From the NCBI GenBank assembly GCA_039621445.1, contig CP154954.1:66360891-66424890 (forward strand): a stretch of DNA of 64,000 bases, given 5' to 3'. Position numbers and translations under genes: made by a program. This stretch comes from Euglena gracilis. Its lineage: Eukaryota; Euglenida; Euglenophyceae; Euglenales. The stretch's first letter is position 1, and each line of letters opens with the position of its first letter. This document shows, in pieces, positions 11,601 through 20,470 of this stretch. The notes beneath the pieces were generated by a model. The model ran no database searches. It was given only the letters and a program-made list of their open reading frames with translations, and had not been told where the DNA came from.

Positions 11601-14600
11601 GGGGGTACCTCGGTAGGTCAGGGCTGGGGGGGGGGGGGGTGCCGGCTGACTGGAAAAAGGTGGTGGCTGGAAAAAAAGCTGACCGGAAAAAGCCGGAAAA
11701 AAAGGTGCTGGCCAGAAAAAAGGTGCGGCTGGAAAAAAAGGTGTGGATGTGGGAGGTCCGGGGGGGGGGGGATCCTACCAGCTGCCGGGCCTGAAAGGCA
11801 CCTGAAAACAGGCAAAAAAAAAAAGCCCAAATCCAGCTGGGGCTGGCTGGACCCAGCTTGAGAATTTGGCTGATCTTAGTGCTTTGCTCCAAACTTGGCA
11901 GCCTTGGGAATTTTTTTTCATTGGTGACACCACTGCATAAACACTCACACATGCTCCTATATTATATACTAAAAGGCTTATAAACGCAAAAGGTTCAAGT
12001 CTTCTGCTCAGACAATTTTTGGAAGATTTTCCAGCTGCATAAATGCGGCATTTCCGGAAGACCCCCACCCTCTGGGAGGCGGCACAGAAGCGTTGTGGGC
12101 GCTCAAAGAACCACTGACAGAGCCAGATGCCCCATGCGCACCACAGATACTTGCGCCCTAACTGCACCCCGACGTAGGCCTGCAAGGTGGCCACCGCTTT
12201 GGGATGGCAACAGCCTGAGTCCGCCAAATCCAACCCACATCAAAGCCCGCCAGTTTCCTGGAAACGTGTGTACTCACGGCATCAAATGAACAATGATTTG
12301 GTGACAAACAACTTCGGGGATTGTTGGGCGGACACAGGGTTTGATATAGGGGCAGGTTGGGGGGGTTCAGACACCCCCACCAGTCCAGGACGGGGGAGGG
12401 GGGTTGGGGGGGTTCTCCCCCCACCTGAACAGTGGCGCGTCTGAGTGAATAATGTTTTGCCCGGTGCAAAGCGCCGGGCACTCTGGGGCAAAAAAGCGTC
12501 GAAGGGGGGGGATTAAGTGGGTAGGTGGGGGTTCCCCCCTGAACCAAAGGGGGGGTGGGGACCACCCCCACGGTGGGGGTGGTCCCCACCCCCCCTTTGG
12601 TTCAGGGGGGAACCCCCACCTACCCACCTAGTCCTGTAGACCCCCGCAAATAACCTGCAGGGTGCCAGGTTATTGGAACCACCTTTTGGCCCTGCCCCCC
12701 CCCGCCAGGTTATTTGGGACCTTCTTTTCAGCGCCGTAAAGGAATTTTGCCTTAAAAGGACCCCGCCAGGTTACTGGAACCATCTTTTTTGCCCCTCCCC
12801 CCGCCAAGTTATTTGGGGGGGTTACAGCCTCCTTTTATCGAGCCTTTGCCCCCACCGAATCGCAGTCGACGTCGGGCTGGGCCGCCGTTACGTTGCAGGA
12901 CGGCAAACACCTCCGCAAGGGCCCCGCCCCTCGCGAGTTCCAGCTCCTCCTCGCTGTACAGGTGTACGGAGGCTGCCATCCAGCAGATGATGAAGAAGTT
13001 TGCCGGCAGGCCCCCGGGGGTGTGGCTGACAGATGAAGAATTCCGAGGATTTTTGGCTGTTTTTTGGTGCAGCTTGGGTGTATGATGTGTGTGATGTGTG
13101 CATGTGTGTGGGTGATGTGTGTGTGTGTGTGTGTGTGATGTGCATTTGTCTGTTCGATTTGTTGTGTGTGCGCGCATGTGTGCATGTTATGTGTGCTTGA
13201 TGTGTGATATGTGGGGGGGGGAAATTGTGTGCAGGAGTGTGAGTGTGCAGCGCTGGCCCCCCACCCCGGCACTCCGTGTGGCACAGCACCTGAGGTTTGT
13301 GCCGCCGGCACGCGGCGCGGAAGGGACATGCAGTTTGGCACTTGAGCTCGCGTCGCACCTCCAACAGGGTTTCCACAATGGGTTTCCACAGTGGGGTTCT
13401 ACGATGGGGCGAAGCAACATCAACCTGGGATTTCTATTTCACCACATCCCTGGGGGAACCTAGCAAACCCGAGAAGGGGGTGAGGTCAACTTTGACCATT
13501 ATTGTTTCGTCACATGAAAGCCAATTTCAAAGCCCCCCCCCCCCCCCAACCAGCCCGGCGCGGCGCCCCCCTCCCAAAATCGGGCCGTCTGGGGCCTTAC
13601 CCAAAAAACAATTCACCGCTTTGCCGAGGTCGTTCGAGGACGCTCGAGAGCCTCCTCGAATGTCGTTCGAAGAGCCTCCTCGAATGTCGTTTGAGGAGGC
13701 TCGAAAACCTCCTTGAAGGTCGTTCGGTCGGTCGAGGAGGCTGTTCAAGCCCCCCCCCCCTGAGGGGGGGGGGCGGGGGAGCTTAAAAACGTTTGAGAAA
13801 GCTCGGGCTCGACAGTTCAAGCTCAAGCCTCCTCCTATGGTAACTCCCTAGGGTACGGCCCTGGACCCCCCGGGGGGGGTTTCTGAGTTAAAAAGAAGCC
13901 TGCAGAAGACAAGATCAAAATGGAGTCAACTCACAATTACTCTCTACCACTGAAGGGGGAAAAGCAAATAATTGTCTCCCAGGAGGGGGAGATGGTGCGG
14001 ACTGGGAAACAAAAGCAAAGAACGACCCCATTCATCCACCAACAACTCCATCTCTGGCGACTGGATTTGCACTTAAGGGGTTTTGCTTTGTGCATGGGCG
14101 CAACAGTGTATATTCACCAATTTTGTGAAACCCGGGACCCCGTACCCTGACCAGGCACCTATAGTCAAGCCCAAAATTTTCCTCATTTTAGGCCATTTTA
14201 GGCCATTTTAAGCCATTTTAGGCCATTTTCAGGCATAAGTGGGGGTTTTGAAAATCATATTTTTTCGTCATTTTTTTTGTGCTGAAAACTGTATCATAAT
14301 GTGTGGAAACCTTCTCTTATTCAGTTGCAACAAATGTACATCCAGAAAAGAATGCAAAATTCATGAACACTGGATCAAAACCATGGGAAGCTCAACAAAT
14401 CATAATTCATACCCATAGGGGAATTCCGAACAGCAAGCATTTACGGCAATGAAATTTTTTCAGGAAAAAAAAACGTTGGACAAATATTAAAAGTTTTCAT
14501 TTGCACTACCAGAAAAGCCCCCAGTTTTTTGTATTTTGTTAAAGCTATACCATTTTGCAGGATTTCGCAACAAGAAGTCATTTCTTCCCTGAAAGATGAT

Positions 14601-17326
14601 CCTGTTGCCTGGTGAAATTATAATTTGATTTTGGCATTGTTTTAGCCATTTGGGCCATTCCTCTTCTCCGTGTTTGTTTTCCCCTTTGGGGAACTTAATA
14701 CTGAAAAGAAAACCCTCTGAACAAATTATAAATAGGAGAGAATAATACACTAACCACATACAAACACCATAATATATATCGTTTGATGTTTGATGTAACC
14801 AATCCATTAAAAACAATACTTCTACAAATAATATAAACATTATTATCATCTTTAAAAAAAGAATTATAATATCATTATAATTAGTACCATTATAAGTTTG
14901 TTATATATATCATTCATTTCTTTATTATAATAATGGTTAAATAATAATTATTTAGACCCATAATATAAACAAAAAATTTATTCCCAAAAACAATAACAGT
15001 ATAAATAAATGAAATATTGTTAAATTTATAAATTGACAACAATACTAGCGTTTTATACTTCAATTGAGATTTTTCCAACGTCTTTCACCTTTTTTCTGTC
15101 TTTATTATTTGCGAAACAGACATCGTTGTGCACCAAAAAAAGATGGGAGTAAGAAAAAATAGGTATGTCCAAACCTTCAAAATTCAGCTACCAAAAGGTT
15201 GGGGACTGTGGATTTGGGGACTGATGCCATAATTAGTTGGGATAAAAACATGGGCCTTGTGGGGCTGTGCTCCTCCACCAAATCCACTGTTCGCCATCCA
15301 CAATAACAAAAATCTCCAAAAGTCATTGCCTGAATGGCTTCAGTTGTTCACAAAAAAAATGTTGTGCAACATAATTTTTCCCATTTTAGGCCATTTTAGG
15401 CCATTTTAGGGACCCCCACCTATAGGGGGTCAAAAAGTCATTTTAGGCCATTTTAGGCCATTTTAGTCCATTTTGGCTATAGGTGCCTGACCCTGACACA
15501 CGAGGGCTACCTTTCTCCAGCTGCCAGTTGCCATGAACTGGTACCACGTCGCCTCCCCAGCCTCACATCCCGGTTGCGGGGAATAACGTGGCCGCTTCAG
15601 TGGGTGCTGTTGCACAGGGGAGGTCGATGTCGGTTGAAGCATCAGCAGCTAATGCAGCTGCTGCAGCGGAGCCCACGCCGCGGGCCAGCGGCAGGGCCTT
15701 TGGGACCCTAAAATCGGTGCGGACGCGCGCTGTTGTCGGGTGGCTGCACACCACCTTCAGGAGACCCTCTGTATCTACCTTTCCCTGGTGCATGTCATCA
15801 AACCAGAATTGGCCCATAATAATGGGTTTAGGAGGAGACGGTATGGTCGTTGGGGTTGAACCTTCTTCAGAAGCCAGTCAAGGTGAGTGTTGCAGGACCG
15901 AGTGATGCCGCTTTTTTATTACCCCCATGGGGTTCATCTGCGCTAAAGCGTGCGCCACGTCGTTTGTGCGTGTTATTGCGTAAATGAAACACTTGTGGAT
16001 TTCTGCAAGTGGTTCACTCACGAACACCACCGGTATTTAACGGTTGTGTATTTTGACCAGCGTCTGTTTCCTTTGCCAGGGCGAGAAAACATTGAACTCG
16101 CTTCCGGTGTATTTGTTTTTCAAAAGACGACAGGTGGTCGGGTCTGAATTGCCCCCCCTTTCTGATACTTGCGTGGGTCATTGACCAACTGCAGGCGCTC
16201 ATGTGTCTGGCGGTCCGGCTGGTCTGCGCCGACACGGCCCCTTTGTCACACCGTTTATCGATTGTTCGTAGGCGCAATAAAGAGCTAAAGCGTGCACTAA
16301 AGGGGGCACAAACAAAGTTGTGTTCATGGGTGCGAAAGCGCACACACACACACAAAATTTGTTTGTGGCGCTTTCGTGCCCATGAACCTGTTTTTTTTTG
16401 TTCTTCAAAGGCTGTGTTTGTTCTTCAAAGGCGAGTATAAATTGCGTGGAGAAGTGTCCCTTTCATTCCCTGCACACCCCATTTCTTCGACTCTTCGCAT
16501 CCCTTGCCAAACACCCCACACTTGCCTTCCTTACCCTACGCACGCCCTTCCCACCGGCTTGACCACACACCCTGGAATTGCCTCCCCGCGTTTTGCCAAA
16601 CACACCAAAAACTCAACAAGGCGCCACAAGCGAAGCAGTCCAGCAAACACCCAGGATGCACACTGGCTCCAGAATCCCAGGGATTACACCCCCAAAAAAG
16701 GATTTTGTGCACTTTTTGTGCTTCTCTGTCCCCCTGTCTCCAAAACCCTGGAGCCACACAGCCAAAATAAAGAATTTTGTTCTTTTGTGCGGTGGCGAAA
16801 ATGAACGGAGAAAAGCTTAGATGCGAATTTGGCCGCCTAAGTCCATGTAGAACGAACCCATAAGCAGCATGTTTCGACCACAATCGTTTTGATTGGATAA
16901 CGGCAGAAAATTCCCGCTGCACGGAAGAGCACACTGCAACCATCATTTGGAGAACTCAGCACTTGTTGCCCAGCTCCCGCCTGCAGATGCGGCGGTGGCC
17001 TGCACCCAACACACAACAAAAAATAAATGTGGGGTCAGCTGGCAGTAGCCCGATTGCAAGGTGCTGTCGCAGAAGTGTGGAAGGGTCTTGGTGAAGAGGA
17101 GATGGATTGTCAGTCCTGGAATTCACCCCCCCCCCCGCCCTGGGTCTGCTACAAGATCGGCTGGGGGGAATGGTAACCTCAGTGGAGTTGAGCTGCGAAA
17201 AATGGAATTCTCAAATATTAAACAAAAGATAAATGAAAACAAGTAAAACCTTGGCAAATAAAATGAATCAAATGATAAAATATACAAAAAGGTAAATACA
17301 AAAATACAAATATATATATATATATA

Positions 17327-17370
<44 letters not shown>

Positions 17371-17378
17371 TATATATA

Positions 17379-17427
<49 letters not shown>

Positions 17428-19939
17428 AATATATAATAGACCTACATCAAACATATACGAAAGATGCATACAGGGGAACCAACTGCATGGGAACTCAATC
17501 AATCAATGGGCTTCTGGGCGAAGGGAGGGGAGGTGCATGGTGACCACCACAAAGAGGATGCCGCCGAAGGGAATGAACTGGAGGGGGGCAGTGGGACACC
17601 GCCGGGCCGATTTTAGCTCCTTTGGCACCGCTCTGATGATATGCTACCTAATCCTAAAATCCAACGGTGAGTGCTGTTCCTATGTCTGGTGAGGCTGCAG
17701 ACAGCGCCTTGCACAGGCAGATGCTTAACCCAACCCAATGGATGGAGAATTTTGATTGGTGTTGGTGGACATTAGGCATGTTTTTCATGCTATCATCTGT
17801 GTAACATACATCACAGACGATTGGATTTTTATGTTATCATTATTTAATCTTATTATCCTATTATTTCATCGGATTCTATTCCATTCTATTGGATTCTATT
17901 CTATTCTGTTCCATTCCATGCCATGCCATTCCATTCCATTCCATTCTAATATATCTATTCTACTCCATTGCATTCCATCCTTTTATAAATTACACAGTTT
18001 TATCATCCATTTCACAATTCTATCAGGTTTTTGAAAATCATCAGCTGAGCCTTCGCGGTGTCTGCCTGGGTACCAAACAGCAGATCCGGGTGGCGGAACC
18101 AGCCATACAGAACACAACGCAGTGGTACCCCTTCTGCCAGGCACTCCAACTACAGGTGAAAATCGAGGGGAAAATGAAAAACAGATGGGAACCTGGGAGC
18201 AAGAAATAATGAAAAAAGATATAATGCATGTGAGATAATCTAACTCCCCTGAATAGACCCCCCCCCCCGAATAGAAGCCCCCCTCCCCAGTTTTCGACCA
18301 AAGTTCCGAATAGTCCCCCCCCCACCCCTGAATAGTAGGCCCCCTCCCCGAGAATTGTCCGTCAATTGGGACGGCAAGTGCTTTGGCTTTTACAGCCATT
18401 GGTTAAATGAGGATTGGGTGAGTTTACGTCTAATGATCCAATGTATCCACAAGAGTAACATTTTGCAGCAAACTTGACATGGCTTCATGTAGGACCCCTG
18501 TTTTTCGACCACTTTTCCAAATAGCGACCCCCCCCGAATAGAAGCCCCCCCCTCGGTTTTCAACCAACGTTCGGAATAGTAGCCCCCGGGGGCTTCTATT
18601 CAGTGGGGTTTAAGAGATAATGCAGTCCAGGAGTAAATCACATTGACAACATTATGCTCAGCATGTAATAAGAAAAAAATATCTTATACAACGGTCACTA
18701 AACACGTAAAATACAAAAAGGTGAATGCAAAAGATGTGAACACAATTTCTTTTTTGTTTGAAATGAAAAACATTCAAAATGCGAAAAATGTCAGCCCCAA
18801 CCACCAACCCCAGGGAAGGGGTCATTCAAATGTTAAATGAATCTATGATGAGGACTTTGAGTAAAGCAAGGTGCGCAATTCAAATTTACCAATGCCGGTA
18901 TGGCAATGTCGACAAGGGAGGGGGAAAAAAACACGATGGGCAAAGCAAATTTATCAATTTAAAACAAGACGTCACTTTAGGCCAACCTTTTACATCCTTA
19001 TCAGGCAGGAAATGCCTGGATATTGCCAGGAAGAAGAACAATCCCAGGCCAATTGCTGAATGAAATGTGCAAAGGATAGAACTGGAACTCCAAGGACGAT
19101 GCGTGTTAGTTGTTCAAAAACGTGTCATCCAAAAAAACTTGCCTCCAATTTTTCTTCACGTCACGTAATACCAACATGTAAGAATACAGAACATTAGAGA
19201 CATTTTTTTTTTTGGTTTCACAAAAAGCGTTTTTGGAACTTTGGGAAAAAAAGGAAACTACATAAACAATGCCTGAAATCTCACGTTTGGTTCTGAAATC
19301 ACCCCACAAAAAACTACTCACACAATATTTCGTAGAGAAAGAGCAACAAAACAATCACTGTACATCCTTCCATTACAAATATTTGAGCTGGAAATAATTT
19401 TCCCATTCCCACATCACCTTTCTTGCACACGACCGGTGAATGGATGTGCACGGAGGTCAGACAATGCGCGCGGTGAGCAATGAATTCGTCGAAAAAGGAA
19501 ACGGTCTGGTAATCAGGCCCATGAAGAAGTACGAGACACTGATTGTTGAACGCAGCTCGTTGTCCCAGAACTGTGTCCAAAACAGGTACCGTTGCAATCA
19601 CACACAAACACACACAACGGCAGAAAAAAAAAAGAGCAACAAAACTCCAAGGATGGGGGAAAAATCATTGAAACCCGAACTCATTCGCATGTGCAATATG
19701 GAGGCAGTACATGTCCCTGCAGTGCCCAACGATCACACTGGAACGGGGGGAGAGGCCGGTGGATGAAGGGGGAACAGGCTGGTGGACAATGGAGAGAATA
19801 CAACCACATCCAAGACACGTGCAATGCAACCACCTGGGCTCCATCTCTGGGTCGCTGAAACGGAGGCCTCGGGACACCAAAAATCGCTGGACAGTGGAGC
19901 GCGCGCGTTGCACTCCATCCGCCAGGAACATGGGTGACG
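2548..19939 (-). CDS. Kinase copy 2: membrane hybrid histidine kinase, 3' part outside window
   Basis: This entry spans the visible exons of the second paralogue; they are listed separately. Twelve blocks match copy 1 in the same order and strand: A, G, B, C, I, E, D, F (membrane part), O (coiled coil), N (phosphoacceptor box), L and M (rest of dimerisation region). Linker, HATPase and receiver exons are not seen between 2,548 and 1, so they should lie beyond the left edge or be lost. Differences between the copies concentrate at synonymous or conservative positions, which argues both were under protein-level selection. Introns hold a 3.9-kb TIR element (5,767-9,654), a 2.8-kb one (14,053-16,840) with a nested hAT-like element, and a 109-bp palindrome. 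Exon F is intact here but split in copy 1. Sensor ligand and output are unknown. Confidence 0.75.
2786..2891 (-). CDS. Copy 2 exon L (second dimerisation helix)
   Basis: The exon is bounded by an acceptor CCCCCAG at 2,892 and an apparent GC donor (CAG then GCTGT) at 2,785. It is 106 bases long, exactly as in copy 1, and is read from phase 0. The peptide contains HLYLQTLAP and [13 protein letters not shown], matching [13 protein letters not shown] in copy 1. It looks like the second helix of a HisKA dimerisation domain. Confidence 0.75.
3362..3448 (-). CDS. Copy 2 exon N (phosphoacceptor H-box)
   Basis: It encodes [19 protein letters not shown], identical to copy 1 over [17 protein letters not shown]. 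The histidine in H-V-L-K-N is the candidate autophosphorylation site, resembling H-x-L-K/R-N/T boxes of HisKA domains. Exact splice sites were not settled. It follows coiled-coil exon O and precedes exon L, as expected for a kinase core. Confidence 0.7.
3705..3815. repeat. Imperfect 18-bp minisatellite
   Basis: Diverged copies of a unit close to CACTCCAACACCTGCATC run for about 110 bases. On the minus strand this reads as repeated L-E-W-M-Q-V, which accounts for most of an apparent 175-codon ORF there. The region to its right (to about 4,330) resembles the internal part of the hAT-like element at 45,590-46,254, including strings of CATCGCCCAG. Confidence 0.6.
5150..5222. repeat. (AC)n microsatellite
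   Basis: CA-dinucleotide repeat interrupted by CCCACA and other variants. It lies just downstream, in gene sense, of copy 2 exon O, at the start of the following intron. Confidence 0.9.
5278..5424 (-). CDS. Copy 2 exon O (coiled-coil signalling helix)
   Basis: The exon encodes a helical, charged segment beginning [16 protein letters not shown] and continuing with alternating A-A-L-K-E-V and E-A-A-L-K-K heptads. It is nearly identical to 43,338-43,484 in copy 1. Both end at a matching GT donor (C then GTGGGC here, C then GTGCGT in copy 1). Such parallel coiled coils connect membrane sensors to the H-box in histidine kinases. The left boundary is approximate. Confidence 0.8.
5767..9654. mobile_element. 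Large TIR element, TTAGGCGGCGC ends
   Basis: The left end starts TTAGGCGGCGCTAATTGCCC and the right end is its exact inverted complement over 21 bases. Flanks share only TCTT (ATCTTGC left, GTCTTAT right), so a target duplication has decayed. The interior of about 3.9 kb is studded with short motifs such as GCGGATAACCGC, GGTTTCCGCC and GCGGTTTACCGCCTAA, in both orientations, probably transposase-binding or fold-back units. I see no transposase ORF. It sits in the intron between copy 2 exons F and O. It shares its outermost TTAGGCGG with elements at 14,053 and 38,435. Confidence 0.75.
10235..10390 (-). CDS. Copy 2 exon F (two transmembrane segments, intact)
   Basis: The frame reads [14 protein letters not shown], then V-V-E-A-L, then [20 protein letters not shown]. 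This gives a short hydrophobic hairpin plus a full membrane helix. Copy 1 encodes the same peptide, but split by a transposon at 44,188-45,213. The uninterrupted version here shows the ancestral exon. Splice ends are not determined. Confidence 0.8.
11190..11295 (-). CDS. Copy 2 exon D (transmembrane)
   Basis: It encodes [18 protein letters not shown] followed by [13 protein letters not shown], one or two membrane helices. Copy 1 (46,412-46,523) is nearly identical. The donor here appears to be GC (CAG then GCTTTC), whereas copy 1 uses CAG then GTGGGC. Confidence 0.8.
11420..11605. mobile_element. Short poly-G/poly-C terminated repeat, copy a
   Basis: About 185 bases run from a C tract and AAGCCCAATGAACA to the inverted TGTTCATTGGGCTTG and a G tract. 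Inside, the 22-base stretch beginning TGACAATCTAGACGGTCC occurs twice in direct orientation. Flanks GGTACC are symmetric. A second copy at 42,205-42,380 shares the same layout with scattered substitutions, so this is a miniature mobile element. Confidence 0.7.
12145..12205 (-). CDS. Copy 2 exon E
   Basis: It encodes [19 protein letters not shown], matching [19 protein letters not shown] in copy 1 (47,375-47,440). A donor CT then GTGGTG would end the exon here. The open frame continues with W-F-F-E-R-P, but copy 1 does not support that extension. It lies between exons I and D and is probably a loop or amphipathic segment of the membrane part. Confidence 0.65.
12518..12626. repeat. Perfect 109-bp palindrome
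   Basis: Two 54-base arms flank a single central base (12,572). The arms start TGGGTAGGTGGGGGTTCCCC and are exact inverted complements with no mismatches. It lies in the copy 2 intron between exons I and E. A near-zero spacer suggests a foldback transposon or a recent inverted duplication. Confidence 0.9.
12871..13025 (-). CDS. Copy 2 exon I
   Basis: The acceptor is CTGTCAG at 13,026 and a possible donor (GAC then GTCG) lies at 12,870. The peptide contains [15 protein letters not shown], then E-E-E-L-E-L-A and [14 protein letters not shown]. Copy 1 (48,482-48,618) has [15 protein letters not shown] and [13 protein letters not shown] in the same frame. It is a membrane-proximal segment: a hydrophobic stretch followed by a charged helix. 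Confidence 0.8.
13080..13140. repeat. (TG)n microsatellite
   Basis: TG-rich, interrupted dinucleotide tract (TGTGATGTGTG and long TG runs), continuing more diffusely to about 13,250. It is upstream, in gene sense, of copy 2 exon I. Confidence 0.85.
14053..16840. mobile_element. TIR element related to 38,435-41,419, carrying a nested insertion
   Basis: The right end (GCTTAGATGCGAATTTGGCCGCCTAA) and the left end at 14,053 (GGATTTGCACTTAAG) match the termini of the 38,435 element. Internal sequence also matches: ACCCCGTACCCTGAC near the left end, the CCCGGTTGCGGGG block near 15,570, and TTTGTCACACCGTTTATCG near 16,240. Flanks are CTCCATC and GTCCATG, a decayed 7-bp duplication sharing TCCAT. 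A hAT-like element (14,152-15,489) is inserted inside. It sits in the intron between copy 2 exons C and I. Confidence 0.75.
14152..15489. mobile_element. hAT-like element with ATTTTAGGCC subterminal repeats
   Basis: Ends are CAGGCACCTATAG and its inverted complement, flanked by a perfect 8-bp duplication ACCCTGAC at 14,144-14,151 and 15,490-15,497. Strings of GGCCATTTTA lie inside both ends. The centre is AT-rich. Near 15,280 a decayed frame, [17 protein letters not shown] then SLPEWLQLF, matches the zinc-finger-like remnant in the element at 51,787. Eight-base duplications and CAGG termini fit the hAT superfamily. No intact transposase is present. Confidence 0.9.
17309..17428. repeat. (TA)n microsatellite
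   Basis: About 120 bases of nearly pure TA with a few CTA/AGA interruptions, in the intron between copy 2 exons C and I and close to exon C. Confidence 0.95.
17505..17590 (-). CDS. Copy 2 exon C (transmembrane)
   Basis: It encodes [20 protein letters not shown] then L-R-P-E-A-H, one membrane helix. Copy 1 (54,907-54,992) reads [20 protein letters not shown] then L-R-P-A-S-H. Conservation is at the protein level with synonymous changes. Boundaries are not settled; CTCCAG just before TTCATT is one possible acceptor. Confidence 0.8.
17860..17965. repeat. ATTCY pentamer repeat
   Basis: Imperfect pentamers TTCTA and TTCCA (ATTCTATTCC type) run for about 100 bases. It lies between copy 2 exons C and B. 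Confidence 0.8.
18074..18133 (-). CDS. Copy 2 exon B
   Basis: The acceptor CCTGGCAG and donor TTTG then GTACCC bound a 60-base exon that starts with two bases of a codon and ends with one. Copy 1 (56,655-56,708) has the same acceptor, phases and donor context (CTTG then GTGCCC). The peptide reads [18 protein letters not shown] here and [16 protein letters not shown] in copy 1. The matched phase at both ends makes this one of the best-defined exons. Confidence 0.8.
18255..18605. repeat. GAATAG-poly(C) repeat cluster
   Basis: Units of GAATAG(N)CCCCCC, some inverted, recur between 18,255 and 18,605, with TTTTCGACCA between them. One of several local families in which a short AT-containing word abuts a long C or G run. 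Confidence 0.65.
19490..19570 (-). CDS. Copy 2 exon G (transmembrane)
   Basis: After the acceptor GACACAG the frame reads [19 protein letters not shown] then I-T-R-P. Copy 1 (58,845-58,930) has [19 protein letters not shown] then T-A-R-P after GGCACAG. It is one membrane helix. The end of the exon is not determined, and its phase does not join exon A directly, so an unseen exon or a different boundary is likely. Confidence 0.75.
19834..19939 (-). CDS. Copy 2 exon A (most upstream block found)
   Basis: The acceptor-like CTTCCTCAG and a GT donor (CCCAG then GTGGTT) bound 106 bases. Both copies have an ATG at the same place followed by x-x-ADGVQRA and, near the end, [11 protein letters not shown]. 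The stretch before the ATG differs in length between copies by two bases, so ATG may be the translation start and the acceptor signals fortuitous. Otherwise an earlier exon exists. Confidence 0.7.
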
Positions 19940-20045
19940 CTGAGGAAGAGAATGAACAAGAACAGAATAACACACATAAGAAAAGAAAGAGATGAGAATA
20001 CAATAAATAATATTGCTGGGTGAGTTCGCAAGGAAGTTGTCTTAT

Positions 20046-20470
20046 GTTATCGTAAACCCCCCCAAATAATAAACCCCCCGGTTTATTATTTGGACACTCG
20101 ACGTCGGGGTCCAAGTGGGGGTTATTATTTGGGGGGGGGGGGTAATTTGGGCAAAATTTGCGAAATCAAAAATCGACCCAAGAACCTTTCCACAGGCTCC
20201 AATGGTCACTTTTTTAGCATTTTTTTTGGCATTTTTTGAAAAATGGGTGCTTTTTTTGGCATATTTTTGCACCAATTTTATCCATGTCTGTGATTTCTTG
20301 CAACATTTCTGCTAATTCTTGACTCTTTTTTCCCTTTGCCCTCACACCTGCCAGAGGAGGAGGGGGTTTATTATTTGGGCAGCCAAAATCGGTCCTCAGG
20401 GGGGGTTATTATTATTTGGGGGGTTATTATTTGGGGGGGGTTATTATTTGGGGGGGGGTTACTTTGTGTA
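20046..20470. repeat. TTATTATTTGGGG foldback repeat cluster
   Basis: Words of TTATTATTTGGGG and their inverted complement CCCCAAATAATAAACC occur at both ends of a 425-base stretch and again singly near 34,160-34,220. The symmetric ends suggest a foldback miniature element with a poly-G margin. Confidence 0.65.

Noticed and set aside
15563-15817. Alanine-rich ORF also seen at 39,900-40,010 on the other copy
   Set aside because: The shared sequence is the interior of the TTAGGCGG elements. The reading frame is not kept between copies, so it is repeat similarity, not a gene.
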